DNA from: Cryptomeria japonica
Lineage: Eukaryota; Streptophyta; Pinopsida; Cupressales; Cupressaceae
Length of the DNA stretch: 64,000 nt
Reading direction: 5' to 3'
Assembly: GCF_030272615.1 (NCBI RefSeq)
Contig: NC_081414.1
Span: 332,677,427 to 332,741,426, forward strand
Shown: piece by piece, positions 33,301-46,086 of the stretch
Numbering within the stretch: the first letter of the stretch is position 1
How the letters are laid out: every line of letters starts with the position of its first letter
Position numbers and translations under genes: made by a program
Notes under the pieces: model-generated
Database searches by the model: none
Seen by the model: only the letters and a program-made list of their open reading frames with translations
What the model was told of the DNA's origin: nothing

Positions 33301-34417
33301 TGTTAGGAACCGGGAAGGACAACTAAGAGGGGGGGGTGAATCAGTTGTCAATAAATTACACCCCAAAACCAATTTATCCAACTTAAAACTTAGTGTCGGT
33401 AAAACAAACTTAATGTTGGTAAAACAAATTAACAGTTATAGCAGTACCGGTATAACATAATGCATGAAATAGAAAGAGAAACAACATCCATAACACATGA
33501 CACAAAGATTTTGACGTGTAAACCTTGTAAGGGGGAAAACCATAGTGGGAAACCTTACCCACAATCAAATGATACTATTGCAGATAGTAAGTGAATACAA
33601 TAATGGGGTTTGCACATGCAGAACGGCCAACCGCCTAGAGCTCACTTCTCAATCACAAAATAGAACTCACACTGACTACAATTGGATGGTTAAATCCAAT
33701 AACAATGTACTGCTTCAGTATAGCATCTATAATGCTAGATTTAGTACCGGTTTAAGCTCTGACCATGAGTGCCAAACACCTTCATAACCTTTCCTTCAAC
33801 CTTTAGATAATATCTGCGTGATTCACACAAGGATCTTCTCTTCACAATGATATTCAATATTCGCACACACTCATATGTGATCTTCAATTAATATCTTACA
33901 ATTATTTATACAAAACCCTAAGACCTCATCATAAGGTCAGCTCACTAAAGATATTACAATTAAAAAATAAGTCTTGATGCAATACAATATGTCGTCTCAA
34001 TACATTTACACATTATTCAATCAATAAACTATTTCCAAAATGTGTCGTGCTGATCTGGAACATGATATCTTGTACCGGTCCATAACCTAGACCTATCTGT
34101 CGATAAAGGAAAATATGTGAACCTAATTAGTCGAATAAGCAAAACACCAAATGTAAACATCCAATCCATGTCTTCGACATAACCAAATGATCTCTAGATG
34201 ATAACAAGTCATCATCAACTTCCTGAGCTATCGGTGAAACATATATCGATGACTGTGCATAAGCCAATATCCATGTCAGCACCACAATGTGCCAGTTCAA
34301 AAACAAACCAATATAACCAAAGTGTCAAATCAACAATGTAGACCTCCAGAGAGATAAGTGTTGACATCAATGACAAAACCAATGAAACACATGATGAAGT
34401 CATCCATAATACCAACA
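33301..34417 (-). mobile_element. S3: solo LTR
   Basis: 1,117 bp, TGTTAGGAACC to ACCAACA, flanked by ATTGT and CTTGT (one mismatch). It has the G run plus GGTGAATCAGTTGTCAATAA, the GGGGGAAAACCATAGTGGGA block and the CTAGAGCTCACTTCTC block, so it belongs with the Cop-A/NA-1 LTR type. No internal sequence remains. Confidence 0.9.
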
Positions 34418-35030
34418 CTTGTCACCATAAAACCTTCTAGTCCTCATAGGACCACATAAGTGAGTGTGCACCAAATCTAGAATATGCTCAAAAGAAAAAG
34501 ATTCTCTTAAAAGAAGATGTAGTCATCATACCCAACTGACATTCTTTACACATCACATTGTTTGGTTTAAAAAGTTGTGGCATATCTCTCACCATACTAG
34601 ACTTGCTGACCTTAACCACATTATCAAAGTTCACATGACAAAACCTTCTATGCTATAACCAACTATCTTCAACCTTAGCAACCAAACGACTGTTTACACT
34701 AGCATTCAGATGGAATAAGTTATCCTTAGTTTGTTTACCAGTAGAAATTAATTCTCCTTTGAATCCTAAGATCTTGCACACTCTATTCTTAAACTCAAGA
34801 TAATAACCTTTGTCATTAAACTAACCAATACTCAAGTTATGTTTCAAGCCTTCAACATTACTTTTTCCATTCAAAGAGATAGAACCTTTACCTTTTACCA
34901 TACAAGGTGAATTGTTCACAAATTTTACTACACCATCATCAAATTCTTCAAGAGAAAAAAAATTATTCTTATCACCGGTGATGTGGTGTGAGCAGCCACC
35001 ATCAATAATCCATTCATCACTATTGTCAAT
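34418..35030 (-). pseudogene. Cop-B integrase N-terminal part and protease site
   Basis: This continues integrase upstream of S3: the first-Asp region HTHLCGPMRT is near 34440-34470, and the zinc-binding region and GAG-pre-integrase part lie up to about 34900. The protease motif IIDGGCSHHITG is near 34975-35015, with Gly replacing Ser of the usual DSG. Frames are broken by several stops. Confidence 0.82.
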
Positions 35031-35109
35031 GTGAAATACTAAAGCCTTCTTATCAGATAGATCTTCCTTAACAACAACAAAAAGAATCTCCTCATTGTCT
35101 TCATCCTTA

Positions 35110-36075
35110 GATTCCTCATTAGTAGCACCTTAATCCACTACAACATAACACTATTTCTTTCCTTTTCCCTAATATTTTCTAAACTTTTCCTTTTGATCAC
35201 TATTAGGACAATTTGCAGCTATATGTCCTATTTTGTTAAAAGAGAAACACTTAAGAGGAATCTTGCCTTTGTACTTACCAGTGCCTCTGGGAAGTCTTTT
35301 TTCTAATAGAGATTCAAACTCCATTAGATTATCTTTATCATCCACATTAGCTTTTCTACTGCCATGATGACTTGACCTGCATTCATGACTATGAAAAATA
35401 TATTTCCATTTTCTCACTAGTACACTAGATACAGATGCTTTGAAAGTAGATTTTGTCTTAGGTACACTATTATCAAAACTATTCAACTCAAAAGCAGTGA
35501 GCTTACCAATTAAAGAATCAACGGTAACCTTTTCATTACTAATTGACCTCAACTCTTGAATAGCGGACACTCTAATGGCATAGGAAGGTAGTAAGGTTCT
35601 AATCATTTATTTTTACTCACCACAATGTCTTCTTCTATAGTACCACCAACAATTTTGATTCCATTGACAACTTCTTTTATCCTTTGTCCATAATGAGTGA
35701 TATTTTCTCCTTCCATCATTATCATATCATTAAACTTTCCTCTAAGGCTTTCTTATTTAGCCTTTTGCACATGCTTATCACCACCATAGATTAATTCTAA
35801 CTTCTACCAAACTTCAAAAGTAGTTTCTAAACTATGGACATAAATATATTCAATATCAAAAAGTGTACTTACAATAGCTTCCATTGCTTGAATGTTTTCC
35901 TGTTGCTCCTTAAGATGATCTGCTGTCAGAGGACCAGTAGGAGGTACATACTTAGTAATAACATGTTGCCAAAATTGAACACCCATACCTTTGATGTAAA
36001 TCTTCATTCTATCACTCCATATTTTGTAGTTGTCCTTAGTCAATTTGGGACCCTCATTCTTCATCATCTTCTCAG
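35110..36075 (-). pseudogene. Cop-B gag
   Basis: It opens MMKNEGPKLTKDNYKIWSDR at 36067, the same opening as Cop-C and Cop-D gag. The C-terminal half at 35169-35606 includes SAIQELRSI and a zinc knuckle CFSFNKIGHIAANC, in which the second Cys is Phe. The middle (about 35610-35800) is broken by stops. Confidence 0.9.
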
Positions 36076-36120
36076 ATCTTTACCTCAAGTGGTTAAGCTT
36101 TTGCACAAAGAGGACCTAAT

Positions 36121-36132
36121 GCTTTGATACCA
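36121..36132 (-). promoter_or_regulatory. Cop-B primer binding site
   Basis: The minus strand reads TGGTATCAAAGC, one change from the initiator tRNA-Met complement, two bases from the LTR. Confidence 0.9.
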
Positions 36133-36422
36133 ATTGTTATTGTGAGGATCTGGTTATTACCGAGAGGGGGAGGGTGAATCAGTGATAACAATAAACTGAA
36201 ATATTTTACCAAACTGAAAGTACTTCTCAAAAAAAGTTCATAACCAATATCGGTAACTACTCAATCAATCACTTAAAGGAGATTTACCAAACTACTCATT
36301 TATGTGTTCATCAACATGCATGCAATGTAAAGATATCAAATCTATACATAAACAAATCAACCACCATATGAAAACTATGATTTTTTACGTGGAAACCCAA
36401 ATGGGAAAAACCATGGTGGGAA

Positions 36423-37458
36423 TGTTGGCATTATTGGCATTAAGTTGCCATTGCTTTCAACCAGTTTGACCAAGTCACCAGTAAGTAAGAAATGGTGACC
36501 GGTATAAGAAGAGAAAGGCAAAAGGAAGGCTACCGGTAAATATGACTTGTGTCATCTACCGATAAAGAAGGATTACCGGTAAGGCATAAACCAAGATGAA
36601 GGTTGTTTATTTGTTATGAAGGTGCAACAAATGGTGAACAAAATAGAGAGGATGTTTGATGGTCATACCAGTAAGATAAACTAAACTGGTAGTCTACCTT
36701 GGTCGACAAAGAAAGTCAAACCGACATAGGAATCCAAGCAAAGGTGGATGTCGATGAGTATGATAGCTAGATACCAGGTGGAGGTATTGCACAGGTTGGT
36801 GGAGTGTGCATTGATGTAACAAATCTGCAAGCAGGTTGGCTTTTATGAGGAACCCGCATGTCACAAAGGATGCCAGAAGATTGCAGCTCGAGGAAGGCAA
36901 TATGACAAAGCAATTGAATTGATCCTGCAAGAAGATTTGATCTTCATACCTATTTGCTGAAGGAAACAATGAAGCCATTAATGGCAAATGACGGAAAAAA
37001 GAAGAAAAGCATGGTGCAGACCTCCAGATTTTGAAAACGCACATTGGAATGTGAAGCTTTGCTAGTGATTGATCGATGTCATGAAGATATTATCCCTGGA
37101 AAAGTATATCAAATCAAATTAGATTTGGATCAAGTTGGAGAAAGAAAAACCTAACACGACAATGTTTGAATGAGTTCTTGGCGGGAATCCATGATTATAA
37201 ATAGATGGGTTCGAAACAGAAAAGGTTGATGCTTGAGGAGAAGAAGAATATTGAAGAGAGCTTGAGTGCAGAGAAGAATCATTTCCCTTATAATTTATTC
37301 TAAGAAAGCTACAGAATGAGTTAACAAGAAAACTGGTGAGAGGGTTTAACCAACAGTGATTGAGTACCAGTATAACTATAGCAGGTCCAACAATTGAGCA
37401 AACCAATGAGGTGTGGTTGAGAAAGGTGAAATCCAAGTGTGACATAGTGAGTTGAGGC

Positions 37459-37493
<35 letters not shown>

Positions 37494-37993
37494 AATCCAA
37501 GAATGGGAGAGTGATCTCATAACTGGTAGTGTGAGATCCAATAAAGAAGAGAAGATTGTCAACCGGCAGTAATCTATTTGATCAAGAGTTGCAGAACTCA
37601 TTTGCAATAAGAAGCAATAATTATATCAAAATTGTATTTCAATATACATCACCAAGTTAGGGCTTAGTGTAGGGGTTGTTGTTCCTTGGGTTGGTGCTCC
37701 TTGGGTTGGTTCCCTAAATCTTTGCAATTTAGTATTTCACTTGTGAGGCTGGATTGCAGCAGTAGTCTCCAACAATATTTTTCATCGAGGTTTTGCCCAT
37801 ATTGGGTTTTCGTTAGATATTTGGTGTTGTGGGTTGCATTTATGTGATTGTCCCTTTTGATATTCTATTTTTTCTTACCGGTTTGATTGTTTAGAGCTTA
37901 GGATAACAATCGATATTATGAGGTTTCTTTAAAAGAGAAAAGATTAGGAACCACTGATTCAACCATCCTCTCAGTGGTACATTATGTTCAACA
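36423..37993 (+). mobile_element. S4: copia-type solo LTR
   Basis: 1,571 bp, TGTTGGCATTATTGG to ATGTTCAACA, flanked by GGGAA (36418-36422) and AGGAA (37994-37998). A canonical TATAAATAG at 37196-37204 and a U5 motif TTCAACCATCCTCTCAGTGG near 37958-37977 show plus orientation. The small open frames inside are chance. Confidence 0.88.
37461..37489. repeat. GA microsatellite
   Basis: An uninterrupted (AG)n run of about 29 bases, downstream of the S4 TATA box and so probably in its transcribed leader. Confidence 0.95.
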
Positions 37994-38867
37994 AGGAATT
38001 TCTACCCACAAAATTTGCACTCTTTTAGAATGTGCCTTGTTAAAGGCCTAGCCCGGTTAGGAGCTTTACAATAATGCCCGGTTAAGAGCAGACCCTGTTA
38101 GGAGTCACCCGATGAAGGGATTTTAATGTCAACCCTATTAGGAGCTATATCCTGTTATGAGTAACCTTGCTAAAGGATTTAAACTCAAGTTAATGAGCCA
38201 CCCGATGAAGGGATTTACAATATCAGCCCTGTTAGGACCTACCTGGTTAAGGGATTTTAATACTATTGTAACTATTAGAGAACATGTAAATGACCTGATC
38301 ATAACACTCTCTCTTTCCTTGTACAAATCCATTTTAGCTCCAATCTGCTTCACACGTGCAGACATCTCAATCCGGTCGACACACTCTTCTTCTCTGATCA
38401 CTAACACAAAATCTCTTCTCAAACGTGACCTAAATACACTTTACAACTAGGTGAGTTACATAACCCTAACCAAATTCAAAATAAATTGAATTTAAATCAT
38501 AGATCATATCAGATCATTAAAAATCATTACAGACCATTACAACAAATTTCAAGACAATTACAGTCATTGAATGATCATAGCACATCACCGCACATCGATC
38601 TGATAAGCTGCCAAACCCTTATCACATTCTTATAAGCACTTCATTGTTTCCCAAGAAATTCATTCCTTGATCATGCTCAAACAACATATTATCACTTCAA
38701 ATGGATTCTAACATGTCACCACTAAGATAAGATCATGAAAAGATCCACCACCAAACCATAAAACATCATCGATTAAAGATCTTGTTACCAGTTCTCAAAC
38801 TCTACACTAAATATACAACAGTCAATTACAAATGAGACTTCCAGTTCTCTAAACATAATGCGATACC

Positions 38868-39868
38868 TGTAGACACCTAAAATTAATATTTAATTAATTT
38901 AAGCCTATCAACATAATTAATTGACTTTAATTGTGTTATCCTTATTCCTCTCAGAATCAATTAAATCTAATTTAAAAAATCCTGTCACTATAGTTGAATA
39001 ATTAATTTATCAAATAGATTAATTATTCCCCTATTCTTCTAAAGTCCTCTCAATAATTATTTCCTCTAAACCCACTCAGTTAATTAATTCTAATTAATTA
39101 ACCTAGTCATGTGATTCCTACAAATCACCTTTCCTAATCCCACTTAGACTAATTAATTCTTCTAGATTCTCTCATAACCATGATTATCATTATTCTCCAA
39201 TTTTTAATTCCCACTCATGTCACATCAACATTGAGTCTCTCAAAGAAATTCAATTTTTTTTGAATCCCTCAATGCATCCTTATTTTGGAATTTTTAATAA
39301 CTCAAGTTTGAAATTCAAATTTCTCCCCCCTTTTTTCCAACAGAATTTTATATTCCTGTTTATTTTCCCAAGGCACCCTTGATCCATGCCTTCTATCTAA
39401 AATCAATCTCAACCCTTCATAATCAAATCAATCTTGTCCCTCCATTGGCCTTCTCCAATCTATAAATTGGAGCCAATTATCCTCACAATCAGATCCACTT
39501 CTCATGCATCCTCATGCTACTCAATTCTCCTCTCATCCTCTTCTAATCCTCTCTCAAATCTATCAAATTCATAATTCATCACTCAAATCCAATCCAATAA
39601 TCCACTTACCTTGTTGAGCACAAGGAGAGCAATCCACATTTACTCCATCTCTCTCCAACTCTCCATTTGTCAAACTTTGGAGCTAGCAAAGTTCGTGGAG
39701 GAAAGGAGGACAAGGAGGAGCTACTTGCAATGGGAGCTTCATGAGTATATTTCATTTATGTTGTCTTGTTTTCATGATGTTCTTGTTTAATCTTCCTTGA
39801 TATCTCATTTAAATGGTTTTTAGGTTTATTGAATATCAATCTTGCACTAACCATCTTATTGTGAGACA
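38868..39868 (+). mobile_element. S5: 1.0-kb solo LTR
   Basis: TGTAGACACC to GTGAGACA, flanked by perfect ATACC duplications (38863-38867 and 39869-39873). TATAAATTGG at 39461-39470 with an ATTGG box about 15 bp upstream gives plus orientation. It is AT-rich, has no gene, and is unlike the other LTRs here. It may be Ty3/gypsy, but that is a guess. Confidence 0.85.
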
Positions 39869-40210
39869 ATACCTATCATAGACTCATTATATTGTCATCA
39901 TTCCAAACCACAACACTTAACTCAACACGAATCTTTACCACAACCATCTTCTTCTTTGTTCCTTCTTACCGGTTGACTACTACTTAGCAATTTGGTTGTC
40001 CAACTCAATCCATTAGTAGTTAGTCTATACTTAGATAATGTAGATGATATACCAAACATAAATAAACATGGTTGCCATCAATGACAACACAAATAACTGA
40101 TCATAAAGCATCATATCACAATTATATCATCACCAATAGTCCATCAATATATCATCATCATCCTTTACTGGTACATAATCATCTCTATTAGTTATGCCAA
40201 TATGCCAACA

Positions 40211-40446
40211 ATTATCCCAATCAATAAACTCAGGATAGACTAAGAGTAAGGGATCATCGGATTGTTGCATGTCAAGAGCACTAAGAGTCATGATAGAAAT
40301 ATCTAAGTCTTTAATGACTATTTCTAGGTCCAAGATATTACTTTCCTCAAAATGACCTTCAACAAGTAGTTCTTGTCGTCGTCGCTGGAGTCAAAATCGA
40401 TATATTGTAGTTCCCATTAGAGTGTTCTATACTTTGACGTTTTCTC
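40211..40446 (-). pseudogene. Gyp-G pol linker fragment
   Basis: A minus frame includes SALDMQQSDDPLLLVYPEFI. It continues the protease-to-RT linker between the pieces at 55393 and 16590. It is bounded by the duplications of Cop-B (ATTAT) and Cop-C (TTCTC, 40442-40446). It is short and frameshifted. Confidence 0.7.
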
Positions 40447-41823
40447 TGTTGGCATTTGCATGAAGATTGCATTGATAAACTATTGTGTTGTCATTGATGT
40501 CAATTATAACTGGAAATGATGTTGTTTTGCAACCAGTAGGTGAGATAGTAAAGGAAATCAGTATTACTTGAGAAGTAGTGAGATCAACCGGTAACCCTAC
40601 CTATTGATGTGCTAAACCCTAACTGATGGAGCTTGGTAAATCGGTTGTACTAGTTTATGATAAAATGATGAATGGTAATGATTATGCCACATATGTATAT
40701 TGTATGTGAAGAGTTTCAAATGGTTTTTGGCACATAGAGATAACGGTTTTATCTTGGGAATGAGAGAGTACATTGCATGAAGTGGAAACCACATGATGAG
40801 CTACAGGAATCGATGAAGCAGTGATCTAGGAATGGTCGAGGTTGTCTTGAATAATGTGCAATGATTTCTATGTAATCCAATGGTCATACTTGAACTAATT
40901 TGTTTGTAATCTCTATGAGATCTTAGGTTTGTGATATGTTACCAACCTATTGTTTTGCTTATAAGGTCAATGAGTTATTTTGTTGTAGTGTTGGCAATTT
41001 TGGTTAAGTGTAAGTGTGATTGGTTACCGAACCAGAAGGTGTATCTATAGTATGTGTGAAGGATGATAGAAGCATGAAAAGGATCTAATCAAGCAGAGTG
41101 GTGCTATTCACTAGATCAACAAACCCCTATTGTTCTCTAACAATTACAATAGTCAAATTCCTTAACCGGGTAAGATCTAACAAGCTTAGTGATAGATAAA
41201 TCCTCTAACCAGGTGATCCATTAGCTTGGATCTCAAATCCTCTACCGAGGTTACTCCTAACAAGGTATTGCTTCTAATAGGGCATTATAGTCAATTCCTT
41301 AACCGGGTGGTCCCTAACAGGACTTTTTGTGAAAGCTTTAACAGACTTGGCTCCTAACAGGGTGAACTTCAGAAGAGTTAAAAATACTTGTGGGTATTCA
41401 TCCCCATTGTAGTTTTTCCCATTTGGGTTTCCACATCATAATCATTATGTCAAGTGGTGAATGGTTTTTGTGGTTATGCTTGCTATGGTTAATTTTCTTA
41501 ACTACTAAATCCACTTAGATATGATAAGATGACCGCGAGTAAACTGAAATGTGCTTTTACTATTGTTAGTAAAGTATTTGAATGTTTTTGTTAAAAGGTT
41601 TTGAGAGTTTCAGAGCTGTTATACTATTATTCTATTATGACAGTCAACTGGTATACTTGACAGTGATATTGCAATTTGTAGTTCAGTGTTTGAACCAGTT
41701 AGTTCAGAGATTGACTTGTGATATTGTTATTGAGGTTGGTGAAAGCTTAATCATTTTCCCATCTACTAATTCACCCCCCCTCTTAGTAGTTGTCCGGATC
41801 CTTATTGATTCATCATACCATCA
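40447..41823 (+). repeat. Cop-C 5' LTR
   Basis: 1,377 bp, TGTTGGCATTTGC to CATACCATCA. It contains the AACCGGGTAA / CCTAACAGGG array (41155-41360), GTGGGTATTCATCCCC, the GTTTTTCCCATTTGGGTTTCCAC block, and TTCACCCCCCCTCTTAGTAG near 41771-41790. Confidence 0.94.
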
Positions 41824-41825
41824 AT

Positions 41826-41837
41826 TGGTATTAGAAC
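41826..41837 (+). promoter_or_regulatory. Cop-C primer binding site, decayed
   Basis: TGGTATTAGAAC, two transitions from TGGTATCAGAGC, two bases after the LTR. Confidence 0.88.
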
Positions 41838-41893
41838 ATTTCAGGTCCTCTAGTGTCTAAGTCTAACAACTTGAGGTAAATATCTTGAAGAAC

Positions 41894-43228
41894 ATGATGA
41901 AGAAAGAAGGTCCAAAGTTTAATAGGGAAAACTACAAAATATGGAGTGATATGATAAAAATCTATATTAAGAGTCTAGGCAGTCAATACTGGGAACATGT
42001 TGTTACTTAATATGTTGCACTTATGTCTGATGATCAAAAGAAAGAGCAACTAGAAAATAATCAAGCATTAGAGGCCATTATTAGTTCTTTGTCTGATTTA
42101 GAGTATGTTGATGTCCATGGTACGAAGAGTGCTTATGATGTGTGGAAGAAACTTGAGGAAATCTATAGCGGTGATGAGCATGTGAAGATTGCCAAAGAAG
42201 AGAGTCTGAGAGGTAAATTTGATGACATGTAGATGGTTGAAGGTGAGAATATTCAACAGTATGGTTAGAGGATCAAGGAGATAGTTGGTGAGATCAAGAG
42301 TGTTGGTGGTAAAGTGGAGGATGCCACAGTGGTTAGTAAGGTGTTGAGAACCCTTCTATTGATCTACGATATCCAAGTTGCAGCCATTTAGGAGCTAATG
42401 TCTATTGATAAAACTAAGGTAACTCATGACTCCATCATTGGTAAACTTACTGCATTTGAATTAAATGGTTATGATGGTAGTGCTCAAAAATCTAAATCTA
42501 CATTTAGAGCTTCGGTTTCTAATCCACCTATGAGGAAAAGAAAAGATGTTAGTCACAGTTATGAGTCTAGATCCAGTAGAGAAGTTGATGATGAAGACAA
42601 TTTGATTGATCTTGAAGCATTGTTGGCCAAGCAGTTGCCTAGACATACCGGCAAGTACAGAGGTAAACTACCTTTGAAGTGTTTTGCATGTAACAAGATT
42701 GGACACATTGTAGCTAATTGTCCTAATGGCGACAATGAGCATATGCATGAGAAGTACAAGAAGTACAAAGGAAAAGGAAAAATATATTGTCTCATTGTAG
42801 TTGATGGTGGTATCACTGATGAGAAATCTGAGGAAGATGCTAATGAAGACATTGTCTTTGTTTCCATTAAAGAGGAGACATTTGATCAGAAGGCATTAAT
42901 TTCTCACATGGATAGTTCTAATGATTGGATCATAGATAGTGGTTGTTCACACCATATGACCCGTTACCGAAGTAAATTGCTTACTTTAAAGGAATTTGAT
43001 GGAGGAGTTGTGAGATTTGGAAATGAATCACCCTGCATGGTAAAAGGAAAGGGAACCATTTCTCTTAATGGAAAGAGAAATGCAGATGATGTCTACTGGG
43101 TTGAAGGATCAAAGCACAATCTTTTGAGTGTATCTCAACTCAATGACAGAGGTTATCCATTAGAATTTAGGAATGGAATGTGCAAAATATATTGGAGCAA
43201 ATGTGAACTAATTGCAACTGGAAAGTAG
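41894..43228 (+). pseudogene. Cop-C gag, protease site and GAG-pre-integrase start
   Basis: The ATG at 41894 opens MMKKEGPKFNRENYKIWSD. The gag N-terminal domain runs to about 42390 with stops, including TAG at 42389-42391. A clean frame at 42398-43228 then carries the intact knuckle CFACNKIGHIVANC (42680-42720), the protease motif IIDSGCSHHMTR (42927-42965) and the conserved FGNESPCMVKGKG and LLSVSQLNDRGY blocks. It stops at TAG 43226-43228. Confidence 0.93.
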
Positions 43229-44146
43229 AAAAAAGGTAACCTATTTCACCTAAATCCTAAAGTCAACAACTATTTAATTGCTAAAGTAGATGATAGTTGG
43301 ATTTGGCATCAAAGATTTTTTAATATAAATTTTGATAACATTTTCAAAGTCAGTAAGTCCAAGTCAGTAAGAGGTTTGCCTCAGTTGGAAAAACTGGTGA
43401 ATGCTCTATGTAAGGAATATCAGTTAGGAAAGATGACATCCTCAACTTTTAAGAGCAAATATTTCTCAGTAGAACATTTATTAGATTTGGTTCATATAGA
43501 TCTCTATAGACCAATAAGGACTAAAAGTATTCAAGGTGATAGATATTTTATGATCTTCATTGATGATTTCTCAAGAATGATGTGGGTCACGTTCTTCAAG
43601 GACAAAACATAAGCCTTTAGTAAGTTCAAGGCATTCAGGGCCTTAGCTGAAAAGGAAAGTGGTAAGAAGATAAAGTGTCTAAGGACTGATCAAGGTGGTG
43701 AATTTATTTCAAAGGAATTCACTAGATATTGTGAAGACAATGGAATTAAGAGGCAACTTTCTGCTCCAAGGACACCATAGTGGAATGGTATTGCAGAGAG
43801 GAGCAACTGGTCAGTGCTTGTAGCTACTAGAATGATGCTAATACAAGGAGGTGTAGCAAAATATTTCTAGAGAGAAGTTGTCAGCACAACTATCTATACT
43901 ATTAACCAGATATTGGTAAAGAGAGGTAAGGATAAAACTCCTTATGACTACTGGTATGGTAGATCACCTAATGTTATTTATTTTAAGATTTTTGGCAGTA
44001 AATGTTTTACCAAGAGAGGTGTCTATGTTAGCAAGTTTGAGGCTAAAAGTGATGAAGGCATATTTCTTGGTTACTCCACCAAGAGTAAGGCTTACAAATG
44101 TTACAACAATAGGACAAAGAGAATCATTGAGAGTGTTGATGTCTGA
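43229..44146 (+). pseudogene. Cop-C integrase
   Basis: Zinc-binding region with CKEYQLGK near 43410 (a Cys replaced by Tyr). First Asp in LVHIDLYRPI, second in LRTDQGGEF (about 43677-43700). The frame stops at TAG 43778-43780 immediately before the catalytic Glu region, then resumes. The C-terminal part at 43913-44146 has KTPYDYWYGRSPNVIYFKIF and DEGIFLGYSTKSKAYKCYN. Confidence 0.92.
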
Positions 44147-45997
44147 GTGGATGAGTATCCCAAAGTTTCAAGAGAAACCAGTGAGGAGAAAAAGGAAGAT
44201 GAACCTTACATTTTGATTTTGGAACCAGAACTGGTGCAGCCAAAAGCTGGTGAAGTGAATGTTGTAGTGCCAGTTCAACCGGAATAGGTAGATTCTGCAG
44301 AAGAAGATGATGATAATGAGGAAGAATAACATGAAGATAATGATCATGTTATTCCAAGGTATATGAGACTCAATCATAATCCTGACCAGATTATTAGAGA
44401 TAAAGATACTAGAGTATTAACCAAAAGAAGAATTAGAGAGAATTCTTGCATGATCTCCACTATTGATCCTAGAACTGCTAAGGAAGCATTTAGAGATGAT
44501 CACTGGATTAAAGCTATGGAAGAAGAGCTTGACAAGATTGAGAAGAACAATACATGGACTCTAGTACCCAAACCAGTGAATAAAAATATGATAGGCACTA
44601 AATGGGTATTCAAGAATAAACTGAATGAAGATGGAGTAGTAGTCAGAGACAAAGCTAGATTGGTATGCAAAGGTTATGCATAGGAAGAAGGAGAAGACTA
44701 TGGTGAGACATTTGCACCAGTTGCTAGATTGGAAGGTGCTAGGAACATACTTGCATTTGCAGCATATAAGGGATTCAAAGTATATCAGATGGATGTGAAG
44801 TCAACATTTCTAAATGGAATACTGAAAGAAGAAGTATACATTGAACAACCAGATGGTTATGCTTTGACTAATGCAAAGGATATGGTGTGTAAACTGCACA
44901 AGGCACTATATGGTTTGAAGCAAACACCAAGAGAATGGTATGAAAGGCTACATTCACACCCGATGAAGATAGGTTTTTAGAGAACCAGTGACGACAACAA
45001 TATATATCTCAAATATGAAGGAGATAAGATACTGATTAGTGAAGTGTTTGTAGATGATATCATATTTGGAGGCAATGATGACATGAGTGATGACTTTGAA
45101 AATGAGATGAAAAGTGAATTTGAAATGTCTCTAGTAGGAGAGAAAAATTCTTCATAGGTTTGTAAATTCAGCAGATGAAGAGTGGTATTTTTATCACACA
45201 GTCTAAGTATGTGAAAGAGGTATTGAAGACATTTGGAATGAGTGACTATAAACCAGTTGGACCACCAATGGCTACAGGTTGTAAACTGTCTAAGGAGGAT
45301 GATGCCGCATCTGTTGATGAAAAGGAGTACAAATCAATGATAGGGAAATTGCATTATGTTGTTCATGCCAGACTAGATATTGCTCATGCAGTTGGTTTAG
45401 TTGCCAGATTTTAGAAGAATCCAAAAGAGACACACTTGATAGAAACTAAAAGGATATTCAGATATTTGAAAGGTACTATTGACTATGGATTATGGTATCC
45501 ATATGCATGTAACTTTGATTTGAAGGTTTATATAGATGCAGACTGGGTAGGTAATGTTGATGATAGGAAGAGCACAACTGGTGGTACATTCTTTCTTGGA
45601 GGAAGACATATCTTGGAGTAGCAAGAAGCAGAGTTGTATATCACAGTCCACTACTGAAGCTGAATATGTTGCAGCGTATATGAATTATACCTAGGCAATC
45701 TGGATGAAACACATTCTAGAAGGATTCAAGCTGAAGATTATAGAACTAGTAAAGATTTTATATGACAACATTAGTGCAATAAATATTTCAAATAACCCGG
45801 TGTTGCATGCTAGAACCAAGCATATTGATCTAAAATATCATTTCTTGAGAGAGAAAGTGCAGAGTAAAGATGTGTTATTGGAGCATGTATCTACTAAGGA
45901 GAAGATAACAGATATCTTTAATAAACCTCTACCTAAGATTACTTTTGAGTATCTTAGAGATCATCTAGGGGTTGTGCCCCTACATGAGGTCAACTGA
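44147..45997 (+). pseudogene. Cop-C reverse transcriptase and RNase H
   Basis: Acidic linker, then YMRLNHNPDQII and the RT block TKWVFKNKLNEDG (44600-44640), stop, [40 protein letters not shown], and VDDIIFGG near 45050. A shift near 45100-45150 moves the frame; it returns by 45704. RNase H shows YIDADWVGN (about 45530) and the end NISNNPVLHARTKHIDLKYH to LPKITFEYLR. TAG at 45692-45694 falls in the NYT-x-AIW block. Confidence 0.93.
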
Positions 45998-46086
45998 GCA
46001 GATGTGGAATACATCAATCTCAGAGCTAATTGAAGAATCTTGAAGCGGGATTGGTGTAGAGTGGAGTTATTCCACAGGGGGAGCAT

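Larger units (their letters stand above)
16591..40210 (-). mobile_element. Cop-B: Ty1/copia element with six later insertions
   Basis: The outer limits are TGTTATTGTG at 16591 and CCAACA at 40210. They are flanked by ATTGT (16586-16590) and ATTAT (40211-40215), one mismatch. With NA-2 removed, the 3' LTR is 16591-17176 plus 28841-29762, about 1.5 kb. With S4 and S5 removed, the 5' LTR 36135-40210 is also about 1.5 kb. Gag, protease, integrase, RT and RNase H lie in copia order on the minus strand, broken by S2 and S3 as well as by stops. Confidence 0.92.
36135..40210 (-). repeat. Cop-B 5' LTR with S4 and S5 inserted
   Basis: Own sequence is 36135-36422, 37999-38867 and 39874-40210. The uninterrupted stretch near 38270-38300 gives the pre-insertion state of the NA-2 target in the sister LTR. 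It contains the same TTAGGAG / GAAGGGATTT array (38050-38260). Confidence 0.92.

Noticed and set aside
36694-37445. Minus-strand frames in S4 with Phe/Leu/Cys-rich content
   Set aside because: They lie across a solo LTR with a plus-strand TATA box and match no element protein.
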